DNA of 64,000 bases from Chionoecetes opilio. Taxonomy: Eukaryota > Arthropoda > Malacostraca > Decapoda > Majidae. A program made the translations under genes and the position numbers. Below the pieces are notes generated by a model. The model saw nothing but the letters and a program-made list of their open reading frames with translations. It had not been told where the DNA came from and made no database searches. Shown one piece after another: positions 21,308-33,076 of this stretch; the stretch's first letter is position 1; each line of letters opens with the position of its first letter. Where the stretch lies: assembly GCA_016584305.1 (NCBI GenBank), contig JACEEZ010011110.1, positions 18,622 to 82,621 of the forward strand, written 5' to 3'.

Positions 21308-22772
21308 TACTATAGTCTATTCACTTAAGCTGGATACTTGGGAGCTGCTCACTGCCTAGCCGAGTTTGTAAGGACGTCGCTGATTGGCTGATAGACTCGG
21401 GCTGGGTGGCGATGGGGATGGTACTTGCCTCGCCGCAACCCAAAACCCTTGCGTTGCCTCAGAAAAATATTCATATTTCTTGGCTTTACTCATCTCTTAC
21501 ACAAGATAGGCCTATTTTGTTTGCATCAGTAAATCAGGCAGTGATTGTTCAACAACAACACCCCATTCATAACTCAATAGGGTAAAAAATAAAGTCATGA
21601 CTGACTATCACAAGAGTAGGCGGACTTTTAGGTTTTCAGTGCATTGAAATGTTGTACTCCTACCCGATATAACCAAGCTACCAGATAATATTTATGAAAG
21701 CTGAGCCTACCATCGTGTTCATAATACATTGCTGTATATCATGAGCATAAAAAAATTACAGTAAGACTACACTAATATTAAGATAATTGAAGGAAAGTAA
21801 AAGAGTGTATAAACATTATTTCTTGCTTATTTTGCTTCAACTCGCTCTAACTCCATAAGTTTTGGTCACATTCAATTTTCAAGAACTGTTTCAAAATCCT
21901 TATACTTTTCCGCTTCCTGTGGTATGTAGCACGTACCAATAAGGAAAATAGTAGGTGGTCAAAATGGCTAAGAAAGTTAAACTGTTTCAAACTGGTGCCG
22001 TGACGGGTGGAGCCTCTGATAGCTCTCCCGAAAACAGTCTCTCCTATATAGGGAGCAATGCTCACCCGTCACTGTGCCAGTTTGCAGTAGTAGTTTTAAC
22101 TTTTATAGCCATTTTGACCAACTACTCTTTTCCTTATTGGTACGTGCTACATACCACAGGAAGTGGAAAAGTATAAGGATTTTGAAACTGTCTTGAAAAT
22201 TGAATGTGACCAAAACTTATGGAGTTAGATCGAGTTGAAGCAAAATAAGCAAGAAATAATGTTTATACACTCTTTTACTTTCCTTCAATTATCTTAATAT
22301 TAGTGTAGTCTTACTGTAATTTTTTTATGCTCATGATATACAGCAATGTATTATGAACACGATGGTAGGCTCAGCTTTCATAAATATTATCTGGTAGCTT
22401 GGTTATATCGGGTAGGAGTACAACATTTCAATGCACTGAAAACCTAAAAGTCCGCCTACTCTTGTGATAGTCAGTCATGACTTTATTTTTTACCCTATTG
22501 AGTTATGAACGGCGTGTTGTTGTTGAACAATCACTGCCTGATTTACTGATGCAAACAAAATAGGCCTATCTTGTGTAAGAGATGAGTAAAGCCAAGAAAT
22601 ATGAATATTTTTCTGAGGCAACGCAAGGGTTTTGGGTAGCGGCGAGGCAAGTACCACCACCATCGCCACCCAGCCCGGGTCTATCAGCCAATCAGCGACG
22701 TCCTTACAAACGCGGCTAGGCAGTTCCCAGCTCCCAGCCCAGGAATCCATCTTAAGTGAATAGACTATAGTA
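21308..22772. repeat. 1.47-kb inverted repeat with ~670-bp arms
   Basis: The left arm (21308-~21985) begins TACTATAGTCTATTCACTTA, and the right arm (~22095-22772) ends with its reverse complement. The arms match throughout, including the TGATTGGCTGATAGACYCGG and GCTTCCTGTGGTATGTAGCA blocks, with roughly 96-97% identity by eye. The ~110-bp centre holds a second small inverted repeat (GTGACGGGTGGAGC / GCTCACCCGTCAC). Short ORFs in the arms mirror each other and are not convincing genes. Confidence 0.9.
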
Positions 22773-23022
22773 CCAAGACCAAGAACTGACTAGTGACTAC
22801 TCCGACTGCCGAGACGCGTATGGTAGCGTAACGCTCATTGGCTCAAAATATGAGGCCCGTGTTATCATTGGCCGGTTGCACCTCAGCTGACAATGCCACG
22901 CTGTGAAACCTCCTTCGCTCCCTTCCTCTACCCCTGAGGGTAGACCATCACAGAAAACGGACCATTACATATCACATAGGCAGGCGTCACTATAAAAATC
23001 TAGCCTAGCTACATTTTCATTA

Positions 23023-23053
<31 letters not shown>

Positions 23054-23380
23054 CATTATTATTATTATTCTACTATCATTATAGTTATTATCATCATCAT
23101 TTGCATTATTGTTATTATTATCATCCAAATTATTATTATTATTTTATCATTAATATATAAATATTTCAAAGGTATGTGTGTGTGTGTGACTGTGTGTGTG
23201 TCTGTGTGAGTGTGTGTGTCTCAGAGTGTTTACACCTCAGATATGACTGACCCCTCGTACCTTTACCATCTATTTTGAAGAAAACTCGTGTTACACGTGT
23301 CTCCGTCTACGCCTTTGAAATAATAACAATAATAATAATAAAAGATATATAATGATAATGATTTTAATAATAAAAAAACA

Positions 23381-23411
<31 letters not shown>

Positions 23412-23752
23412 GGATAATATCAATGGTATTAATGATAATAATGAGATATAATAATAATAATAATAATTTAGATAAATTAATAATAACAATAATAGTGATA
23501 CTAACAATAACAAATATTCATAACAATAATGATGATAATAATCAAAATCATAATAATAATGATAATAATGATAATAATAATAATAATGTTAATGATCATA
23601 ATGAATAATAAAGATACTGATACTAGTATGATGATAACAATGATAGCAATTGCAATAATGAAATATTAGCTTAGCAATACTAATAAGAAATTGTAATAAT
23701 ATCAATAAAATAATAAAAATGGACAACAAACAATAATGATAATATATATATA

Positions 23753-23792
<40 letters not shown>

Positions 23793-23799
23793 ATATATA

Positions 23800-23830
<31 letters not shown>

Positions 23831-23856
23831 AGTATATAATATATATATATAGATAT

Positions 23857-23908
<52 letters not shown>

Positions 23909-24098
23909 AGAAATAGATATATATATAGATATATAGATATAGATATAGATATAGATATAGATATAGATATAAATATATATTTTTTTTTTCTTTTTCTTTT
24001 TTTCTTATTATTGACACTATTTTCTATATTTTTATCATTATAAGCTATTTGTATAACTTGTTAATATTCATTCTTATTTTCATTTTCATCATTATTAT
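22773..24098. repeat. Unassigned 0.25 kb followed by ATT, GT, AAT and TA microsatellites
   Basis: 22773-23020 is unique sequence with two CATTGGC motifs. Then come ATT-rich repeats (23025-23160), GT (23174-23222), AAT/ATAATA (23316-23600) and TA/GATATA (23740-23985). No gene; ORFs across the TA part are repeat translations. Confidence 0.85.
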
Positions 24099-25235
24099 AG
24101 GTGCCTTGCACTGACGTCACGATCTAGCGACTTCAAGCCAAATGCCGCCCGTCGGAGCTAGGTGGAGGACCAACAAACTCCACTTGCCGCCCGTGTTTGC
24201 CAGCTTATGGTAATTTTCCCCTACCAAATATATGTTTATCAGTATAAAAGATATACTGTTATCTTCGGAAATATTTGTTCTATAATATTATCAAATAAAA
24301 AACCGAAAGACACACTAAAGAAATGCCATTATGAAACTCAAGAAATTTGCATGAACTTAATATTCACTTAAACTCTTCGTCATTTAATATTTTATATTGG
24401 AGGACATAGGTGGAGGACCAACAAACTCCACTTGCCGCCCGTGTTTGCCAGCTTATGGTAATTTTCCCCTACCAAATATATGTTATCAGTATAAAAGATA
24501 TACTGTTATCTTCGGAAATATTTGTTCTATAATATTATCAAATAAAAAACCGTAGGACACACTAAAGAAAGGCCATTGTGAGACTCGCAAGAAATTTGCA
24601 TGAACTTAATATTCACTTAAACTCTTCGTCATTTAATATTTTGCGCAAAAACTTTTTACATGGATAATATCAATAGAAGCAGAATTTCATTAGCTTTCCA
24701 TTGATATATTTCGTTTTCTGATAAGTGAATTAGCAGCATGTATAAATTAGCGTTAACTAAATAAATAACCTCATCAATCGGGAGAAAAATGACCCGATTT
24801 CATGATGTTATTTATTTAGATAACGCTAATTTATGCATGCTGCTAATTCATTTATCAGAAAACAAAATATATCAATGGAAAGCTAATGAAATTCCGCTTA
24901 TATTGAAAATTATCCATGTAAAATGTTTTTCGCGCAAAATATTAAATGACGAAGAGTTTAAGTGAATATTAAATTAATGCATATTTCTTGAGGGTCTCAT
25001 AATGGCCTTTCTTTAGTGTGTTTTACGGATTTTTATTTTATATTATAGAACAAACTTTTCCGAAGATAACAGTATATCTTTTATACTGATAAACATATAT
25101 TTGGTGGGGGAAAATTACCATAAGCTGGCAAACACGGGCGGCAAGTGGAGTTTGTTGGTCCTCCACGCTCGCATCTCCCTCGTCTGTCGCAGCCACAACA
25201 AGGGCTGTGACGTCAAGGTCAAGTGCAAGGCACCT
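24099..25235. mobile_element. Foldback/MITE element, full copy
   Basis: Outer ends are AGGTGCCTTGCACT (24099) and AGTGCAAGGCACCT (ending 25235). The arms continue inward with TGACGTCA, CAACAAACTCCACTTGCCGC, AGATATACTGTTATCTTCGG and TTAGCGTTA and meet at a loop near 24785 (CATCAATCGGG / CCCGATTTCATGATG). The left arm carries an extra ~247-bp direct duplication (24159-24405 and 24407-~24645). ATTATTAT lies on both sides, but as the target is an ATT microsatellite the duplication length cannot be fixed. No coding region. Partial relatives at 30165-30650 and 40830-41105. Confidence 0.82.
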
Positions 25236-25259
25236 ATTATTATTATAATATCACTTTAA

Positions 25260-26792
25260 AGTAATCGTCCAGACCATTTCATCATTCCTGATTTGATGTA
25301 GTTAGAATATAGCCATTATCGAGTGTATCAACAATATGTTGTCACTTTTTGCATCCAGTCAACCGTTTTTTAATAATCCGCAAATCAAAATCTGTAAATT
25401 CCCCGAGCTTCAAAAACGCTATTGGCAACTGGCAGACGACAGCACCATGGCTCGGTGACGTCAGCCCAGGAGCTTCCTCCCTCCCGCGCTCATAGATATA
25501 CACGGAAACCTAGGCAATAAACATAGTACTTGAAGAATTTTGGGTGTTTCTGGTGGATTTTTTTTGCGAAACGGTATACACGCATGCATCCTTGATGGGT
25601 GCAGCAAGAAAGCTGTGCCTCTCCAGAGAAGTTTGCACACGTATCAGACCAATAGGCGAGAAATGTGTAAAAAATGTTGGTGCGTCGGACGACGTTGGTG
25701 CATTTCGGTGAAGGTAGGGAAACGGGGTTGGGTGTTGGTGGTTGGGGAAGGGGATGGTTGTTAGTGGTGAGGGAAGGGGGTGGGTGTTAGTGGTGGGGGA
25801 AGCAGGTGGGTGTTGGTGGTGGGGGAAGGGGATGATTGTTAGTGGTGAGGGAAGGGGGTGGGTGTTAGTGGTGCGGGAAGTGGGTGGATGTTGGTGGTGG
25901 AGGAAGTGGGTGGGTGTTGGTGGTGGGGGAAAGGGTGGGTGTTGGTGGTGCACATGGGGAAGTGGGTTGGTGTTGGTTGGTGGGGGAAGGGGATGGTTGT
26001 TAGTGGTGGGTGAAGTTGGTGGATGTTGGTGGTGGAGGAAGTGGGTGGGTGTTGGTGGTGGGGGAAGGAGGTGGGACGTGTTGGTGGTGGGGGAAGTGAG
26101 TGGGTGTTGGTGGTGGGGGAAGGGGGTGGGTGTTGGTAGTGGGGGAAGAGGGTGGATGTTGGTGGTGGGGAAAGTGGGTGGATGTTGGTGGTTGGAGAAG
26201 GGGGAGGGTGTTAGTGGTGGGGGAAGTAGGTGGGAGAAGGGGATGGTTGTTAGTGGTGGGGGAAGGGGGTGGGTGGTTAGTGGTGGGGGAAGTGGGTGGA
26301 TGTTGGTGGTGGGGGAAGGGGGTGAATGTTGGTGGTGGAGGAAGGGGATGGGTGTTCGGTGGTGGGGGAAGGGGATGGGTGTTCGGTGGTGGGGGAAGGG
26401 GATGGGTGTTCGGTGGTGGGGGAAGGGGATGGGTGTTGAAAATGGAGATATGGGTGGGAACGGGGATGGATGTTAGGGGATGTGGGTGGGGAAGGGGTGG
26501 GTGTTGTGGGAAGTGGGTGGGTGTTGGGGATGAAGTAGGGTGAATAATAGCAGATTCTTGAAAGACTCTAGCATCCCCCCCTCGCTCTCTCTCTCTCGGT
26601 GAACTCCTCGTGTGACGTCATCAATAATATTCGCAGGCCTGTTGGAGGGATGAAACTTTTTTTCCCGCGCTTTTTACAAAAGTCGTGTTTTTGAAATAAG
26701 GCGTGGAAATGAATATTTTTTTGTGGATTAGGTGTTTTGAATGAACATTCAACATATTTATGCAAAAAAAAAAATGGGTCTGGACAATTACT
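25260..26792. mobile_element. TTAA-flanked inverted-repeat element carrying a GGT-rich minisatellite
   Basis: Left end AGTAATCGTCCAGACCATTT and right end AATGGGTCTGGACAATTACT are inverted repeats with one mismatch in the first 16 bases, and both are flanked by TTAA (25256-25259; 26793-26796), the target of piggyBac- and Kolobok-type transposons. TGACGTCA lies inside both ends. No transposase is recognised, so it is non-autonomous. An open stretch at 25540-25700 with several Cys/His was examined but not assigned. Confidence 0.68.
25725..26540 (+). repeat. G-rich minisatellite, ~25-bp units
   Basis: About 30 imperfect units around GTTGGTGGTGGGGGAAG with GGGTG spacers, 24-27 bp each. Strong strand asymmetry (G and T on plus) gives many G-triplets that could form quadruplexes. 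Long ORFs in several frames on both strands are by-products. Confidence 0.92.
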
Positions 26793-26798
26793 TTAATT

Positions 26799-27253
26799 CA
26801 TACCTGTCAACTTATAAGGTTTAACCGTATTTTTTACGGGAAATTATATTTTTTGAGCATGTACGGCGTACAAAGCAGTTTTGTATGGTAAAAAGCGCCC
26901 TCTTGTGTCTGCCACACAGTAATGCTGACAGTGAGCGAGCCTTTTCACATGTGAGGAAAATCGACACTGAATATAGGAAGACCATGGCAATTGATACACT
27001 AACAGCTTTTCTCAAAGTAAAAATGAACTGTGATGAAAGCTGCTATCAAGTGCATCCAACAAGTGAAATGTTGAAGTTGGCAAAATCTGCCACAGCTACA
27101 TACAAAAATCAGTGCTCCTCGTAACTGCCAATATTGTATTGTATGTTACCAAATAAACTATTTTTTTCACGCACGTGTAAGGTTTGTTGTTGTTTTGTAA
27201 GGGCAAATGTAGTGCTTTGTAAGGGCTGGACTGATTTGGAGTTGACAGGTATG
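26799..27253 (+). mobile_element. Short hAT deletion derivative with 14-bp terminal repeats
   Basis: Starts CATACCTGTCAACT (26799) and ends AGTTGACAGGTATG (27253), perfect 14-bp inverted repeats beginning with CA as in hAT elements. It encloses only the last part of a hAT transposase. Flanking 8-mers (CTTTAATT, CATTATCA) do not match, so no target duplication is evident; the left end abuts the TTAA element. Confidence 0.72.
26885..27124 (+). pseudogene. hAT transposase C-terminal dimerisation region, truncated
   Basis: A 79-codon frame: LLCLPHSNADSERAFSHVRK (residues 6-25) is the hAT dimerisation signature with the SNADSERAFS core, followed by IDTEYRKTMAIDTLTAFLKV and a C-terminal tail ending at TAA. 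The region pairs transposase subunits. The BED finger and catalytic core are missing, so it cannot be an active transposase by itself. The frame is intact, which suggests a young deletion derivative. Confidence 0.82.
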
Positions 27254-27904
27254 CATTATCATTATTAGTAGTGGTATCAATGACAATTATAAATTGTTAT
27301 ATATATATATATATATATGCAAACCTTAGCATTATCATTATAATTGGATTAGGTAGACATTATCATTGATATCATTATCGAAATTATTATCGTTATCATT
27401 ATCATCATTATTATCAGGATTATCATTTGCATCACCATCACCTTCATTATTTATTCACGATCTTATTGTTACGAAGGCCGCCAGTGCCTTCATCAGGGTG
27501 ACATCATTCACGCCGGACACTGTGATTCGTTCCGGCATCACTGACCACTTGGGTGATTGTGGCCAGAGGTGGTGATTGGTAGAAAGGAAATAGAGAGGGG
27601 TGCCGCGTGACACCCCCGGGCAGTCAGAGGAGAGACGTGTGGAGAGGGCGACGCGCGCCGGGGAAGAGACGCCGGGAGCAGGGAACAGAGGGGGAACTGC
27701 GGTGCCCAGTGGAGTTTGTAGACTCGCCTGGGCCGTAATTACCTCAGGGTCAGGCGAGCCAAGGGTAGAGGAAGTTCCCTGTGGTTTGAGGCACCTGTGG
27801 AGGTGACAGCTGGACTGTTCCTGCTGGTGTAACCCCGGTGTGTAGTAAGGTGGCGTCTCCCGCGGGAGATGACGGACTGGTATTGTTGTGGCGCCTGACG
27901 AGGT
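27254..27904. other. ATT microsatellites and unassigned GC-richer DNA
   Basis: ATT/ATC repeats and a short TA run to ~27470, then about 430 bases of GC-richer sequence. A minus-strand frame reads through it into the adjacent minisatellite (27455-28066) with proline/serine-rich content, but no domain is recognised. Confidence 0.5.
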
Positions 27905-28215
27905 GGCCGCTGTGAATTGTGCCTGTTGTGGCGCTGTGAATTGTGCCTGTTGTGGCGCTGTGAATTGTGCCTGTTGCGTTGTGCCGGTTGTGGCGCTGTG
28001 AATTGTGCCTGTTGTGGCACTGCGTTGTGCCTGTTGTGGCGCTGTGAATTGTGCCTGTTGTGGCACTGTGTTGTGCCTGTTGTGGCACTGCGTTGTGCCT
28101 GTTGTGGTACTGTGACTTGTACCTGCTGTGGCACTGTGTTGTGCCTGTTGTGGTACTGTGTTGTGCCTGTTGTGGCACTGTGTTGTGCCTGTTGTGGCAC
28201 TGTGTTGTGGTTATG
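27905..28215 (+). repeat. Minisatellite with mixed 24-bp and 22-bp units
   Basis: Units of the type TGTGAATTGTGCCTGTTGTG + GCGC (24 bp) alternate with TGTGTTGTGCCTGTTGTGGCAC (22 bp), about 13 in all. The minus strand reads HNRHNTVPQQAQ-like repeats in a long frame (28418-27750). The 22-bp units change frame, so all three frames encode similar peptides. No sign of a real gene. Confidence 0.9.
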
Positions 28216-28544
28216 TAGCGTCTCCCTACGACGGCCGCAGAATAGGTCGGGGGTTGTGACGTGTTTGTAGTGTCTAGGAGTTGTAGACTTGTACTGTTAG
28301 TTACTTGAATATAACACAGGAAAAGGACCCCTTGTGTTTGTCTAAGCCCTTTCCCCCCCGAGTGTGTGAACAGCCAGAGAAGGGAAAAACAGCCTGGTAA
28401 GTTCTCAGCTCCTAGCACGAGCCCGGTAACTTGTTACGCGTCCCCTCTGTCTTAAGCATCTGTCTGCTTCCCTGCTCTTAAGAGAGCAGCCCGGAGCAGG
28501 TGTAGGAGCCTAGCTGAGGACAGCAAAGGGGGGCGTTCGTTGCA
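28216..28544. other. Unassigned stretch
   Basis: Unique sequence with a CTCTTAAGAGAGCAG hairpin near 28477. No gene recognised. Confidence 0.4.
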
Positions 28545-29195
28545 CTATTTTATTTCCTTTAGTACTTAAGTTCACTCCCTCATGTATGTAAGTTCAGTTT
28601 TTTTCTTTTTCCAGTATGCCTCTGGGTGAAAATGAAATAAATATAATAATAATTATTATTATTATTGTTATTATTGTTATTATTATTCATCCTTTCCATG
28701 GCATTCACCCATGGTCTTGTCCACGCGAGTCGGAATCGCGACCGTTATGGCGGTGTGCCAGACGTTCAGTCGTATGTGTGCGTGTGCGTGTGCGTGTGCG
28801 TGTGCGTGTGTTACCTAGTTATATTTACCTAGTTGTAACATACAGGAAAAGAGCTATGCTCGTACTGTCCCGTCTCCAAATCTACTATTATCCAGCTTGC
28901 CTTTGAAGTCCTGAATACTTCTTGCATTATCGTGTGTGTGTGTGTGTGTATGTGTGTGTGTGTGTCACTGTGTGATATACCCATAGCTTGATCACGCATT
29001 GGATACGTGATCTCCACCTGTTATATGATTGTATTAATAGATATAATACCAAAAAAAAAAAAAAAAAATTAGAATAATAGTAATTTCCTTTTCACGAAGT
29101 GAAATTTCGAAGGCATACAGACAGAAAAAAAACGCAACAACAACATGACATACAAATATGAGGGAGTGAACTTAAGTACTAAAGCAAATAAAATA
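28545..29195. repeat. Inverted pair of a ~40-bp repeat enclosing microsatellites
   Basis: TTTAGTACTTAAGTTCACTC at 28557 recurs in reverse complement at 29160-29190. Between them are ATT repeats, GTGTGC and GT arrays, a TACCTAGTTATATTTACCTA patch, and a poly-A run (29050-29068). The CCATGGTCTTGTCCACGCGA patch at 28708 is repeated in inverse at ~47770-47790. Confidence 0.6.
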
Positions 29196-29248
29196 TAATA
29201 TAAACATGTGGACATATAATGATAATTATAATAGTGATAACAATACTA

Positions 29249-29797
<549 letters not shown>

Positions 29798-29799
29798 CA

Positions 29800-29945
29800 A
29801 ATACTGATACCGGTAGTACCGGTATTTTGACACCGGTATCGGTATACCGGTATCGTAACTGATACCGGTGTGAGGACGTACCGGTATCATTCCTGAAAAC
29901 CGGTATCGGCAATACCGGTATTTTGTTGATACCGCACAACCCTAT
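29800..29945 (-). repeat. hAT-type terminus with ACCGGTAT repeats, inverted relative to 21108
   Basis: GATACCGGT and CCGGTAT motifs, ending GATACCGCACAACCCTATTA. Its reverse complement starts TAATAGGGTTGTGCGG, parallel to the terminus at 21108. The flanks of the two do not share an 8-bp duplication, so they are not shown to belong to one element. Confidence 0.55.
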
Positions 29946-30164
29946 TACCGTGTCTACCTCGTAACACAGGCGTTAAGAGTTGAGAGCATCCGGTGCCCTG
30001 TTCTTCCCAGCCAACTCTTTCATTCATTGCTGTACGTTGGCTTTACTTTGTGCATAGATAACAGTAGAACTGGATGTGACACTCCGCAACTACGCACGCT
30101 GGACGCTGCAGTACTGGCCCCATGGTCAGTCTGCTGGCCCATTCACTTGCTGCATATGACTATC
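29946..30164. other. Unassigned
   Basis: Unique sequence, no recognised feature. Confidence 0.4.
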
Positions 30165-30650
30165 ATATAGACTGGTTTATCAGTATATAGGATATACTGT
30201 AATCTTTGTAAATGTTTGTTCTGTAATATCATCAAATAAATAACAGTAAAACACCCTAAAGAAATGCCATTACGAGACTCTGAAGAAATATGCATGAACT
30301 TAATATTCACTTCAACTCTTCGCCCTTTAAAACTTTGCCAGTCAACTTTTATCATGAGGGGTATCAATAGAAGCGAAATTTTATTAGCTTTCCATTGATA
30401 TATTTCGTTTTCTGATAAATGAATTAGAACCATGCATAAATTAGCGTTAAATAAATAAATAAAATCATCAATCGGGTAATATTCCCGATTGATGAGGTTA
30501 TTTATTTAGTTAACGCTAATTTATACATGGTGCTAGTTCATTTATCAGAAAACGAAATATATAAGTAAATAAATAACATCATCAATCGGGACAATTACCC
30601 GATTGATGATTTTATTTATATATTTAACGGTAATTTATGCATATATCTAA
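30165..30650. mobile_element. Partial foldback element of the 24099-25235 family
   Basis: Matches one arm and the loop of 24099-25235: AGGATATACTGTAATCTTTG, GCATGAACTTAATATTCACT, TTTCCATTGATATATTTCGT. It has two loop hairpins (CATCAATCGGG...CCCGATTGATG at ~30463-30498 and ~30577-30610), so the loop region is partly duplicated. The second arm is lost. Confidence 0.72.
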
Positions 30651-31230
30651 TTTTCCGGCTTTCCGGTTTCCGGCTATCGGGTCTTTCTTGAAATATCTGG
30701 CCGGATTGCTGGTTATTGCCTTAAATGTCTTCCAACTTAACTATACTACAGGTCAAATTTGCTTCTTTTCCTATGAATTTTTCTCCCACAAATGGCAACT
30801 CTCGACAGCCAATTCAAATAGTTAACGTATATTAAGAAAGCAAAATAATGCAAATTTTGGAAGTATTCCAACAACTCAGGTCTAACAGTCTGTAGGCATT
30901 ATTAGTGTTGATTGAAGAAAGGGTATTCTCATAATTTCTTTCATAACGCTTTATGATTATTTAAGTTATATATTAATTTTCCATGCAATTGCAATTCCCT
31001 TTTTCTCAAGCAATTTAATTAATTATCCAATAGAATGCATTTTCATTCAGAATCTTATACATGAGAAAGTATTTAAGATTTATTTATTAAATACTGTAGT
31101 TGCTGCCCTATGTTGATTTAAAGATCTATTATTATTTATAAGTCTTTGGAACTAGATATACCTCAAAACTATTTTCGATTTTGATGGCAAGAAACTTTAT
31201 ATCATGGTGGGTTGGAATGGCCGGGACAGT
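30651..31230. other. Unassigned AT-rich stretch
   Basis: No gene or repeat recognised. A 62-codon open frame at 30637-30825 has no recognisable domain. Confidence 0.4.
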
Positions 31231-31506
31231 TAGACCTTGTTTACACGAGGCGATTTCAGTCGCGCGTCTCCAGAAGCGCGACTGCAAAGGCAATGGAATT
31301 CTAAAGCCGCAGTCACACGAGGCGACTTTACTCACCGCTACGAGTAGCGGCAACTACCCGCTACATGACAGTTGCTGCTACTAAGCCAGTCACACGAGAC
31401 GACTTTACTCGCCGCTACTACGTTTTAGTTTCGGCTTATTACTAAATAATAAAATGAGGGGACGAGATACAAAGGGGCTAGTAATAACTAACTCAACACA
31501 AAATAT

Positions 31507-31720
<214 letters not shown>

Positions 31721-31894
31721 TTTACAGATGACTTTATTTCTGGGAGTGCCCTAAGAAATATATAAACCCAGCGGCTGTAGGCATATATAACCAGGGGATA
31801 AGCCTAGTCCGAAAGAATGCAAATAGGATAATATTAAAAGCCCCTTTGATTTTCAGTCCCGCAAATTATTATGAAATCTAAAACTTCTGGTACT

Positions 31895-32361
31895 TACCAA
31901 ATTTGAGGACGATTCCCTTCCAGATTATAACGTTTCTCCAGAAGGCGTCTGCTTTCTCAAAACAAAAAAGCTTTGGTTTATAAACATCGTCAGTTCCGGC
32001 TCCACTTTTCATAGATTTCTTCACCTTGTGAAGATATATTGTAATATTGTTAATTGACAATTAATTGTTAATTATTGTTATTGACAATAATTTACAAGAT
32101 TTTAGACTTTTCATAGATTTCTTCACCATTCCTATATGCATCCTTCAAGTTCTTTATTTTCTTCCTCAGAGTCTCTTCGCCAGGAATCTCAAAACCAGTC
32201 TCAATCAGTTCGTTAATTAAACTTTTAAAACTGTGCTCCCTCGCATTTCTCTTCATGTAGTTTTCATTGTTTGTATCCCACAAACCTTCATATTTTCTAT
32301 AAATGTCCAAAAATCTAATGATTTCATCCCCTGACCACTTCATAACTCGTTTGTCTGTCAT
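31895..32361 (-). pseudogene. MADF (Myb/SANT-like) domain protein of a Harbinger element
   Basis: The first exon starts MTDKRVMKWSGDEIIRFLDI at 32361, soon after the terminal repeat. It has the MADF tryptophans (KWSGDE, GLWDTNNENY) and RKKIKNLKDAYRNGEEIYEK. After a stop and an AT-rich ~90-bp interruption that duplicates GAAGAAATCTATGAAAAGT, the frame resumes with SMKSGAGTDDVYKPKLFCFE and KADAFWRN, and a GGTAAGT donor follows at ~31897. In Harbinger elements this protein binds transposon DNA and brings in the nuclease. The duplication breaks the reading frame. Confidence 0.75.
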
Positions 32362-32658
32362 ATTTCATAAGTGGGAAAACACACTCAATAGCTGACTCGG
32401 TGGTGGTTACTGCGCGACTGCATGGTCACATGAAGCGCCTATGGACCTACTAGTAGCCGCGACTAGGTCACGTGATCATGAAATCGCGCGCTACTGGCGA
32501 GCAAAGTTGAACATTTTTAACTTTAGTAGCTGCGAGTATTTTTAGTCGCCAGCTGGACTTGCTAGTGACGACTAACCGGTCACACTTGGCGACTAGGTGG
32601 CTACCAGTCGCAGCTACTGCAGTAGCGGCGAGTAAAGTCGCCTCGTGTGACTGCGGCT

Positions 32659-33076
32659 TATAGGTGCGTTCACACGTAGTCGCTTGTCACTGGTTCAGGC
32701 GCGTGACTTGAGATATCCCTTGCTGTCGCACGCTACATAATTTAATCCTATATGTATTTTCACTAATAAAAACGACCAATCAACTACATCACACCTGTTT
32801 CACCTGTCCACACTCCACAGTCCTCAGGGGGGTCAGGTCAGGTCAGGTCATGATTAGCAAACCCTCCATCACCCTATAAGGAAGTGTGTGAACTATAAGG
32901 AACATAAAAGAAAGAAGTAAAAGATAGACTATAAATTATATTAACGATATAATTATATTATGAAACTAATGATCAGTAATAAGAAAAAAAAATCATTTTT
33001 TTTTTTATTATTCTTGTTATAAAAAGAAAAATGTGTTAATTTAGTAGTGGAAATAATTAAGTAATAACTGATTAGA
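32659..33076. other. Unassigned, with a short (TCAGG)n patch
   Basis: Unique sequence except GGTCAGGTCAGGTCAGGTCA at 32829-32848, four units of TCAGG. No gene. Confidence 0.45.

Noticed and set aside
22490..22750. 86-codon ORF in the palindrome arm
   Set aside because: Also present in mirrored form in the other arm and disrupted there; no domain.
25540..25764. Possible THAP-type zinc finger (Cys/His residues) in the TTAA element
   Set aside because: Spacing of Cys and His does not fit the domain, and the frame runs into the minisatellite.
25510..26543. Long ORFs (up to 244 codons) on both strands
   Set aside because: They are translations of the G-rich minisatellite, with no non-repeat domain and overlapping alternatives in other frames.
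27455..28418. Minus-strand QQAQ/HNRHN repeat protein of 150-220 codons
   Set aside because: Overlapping frames encode similar peptides because of the mixed unit lengths. No conserved domain or start context supports a gene.
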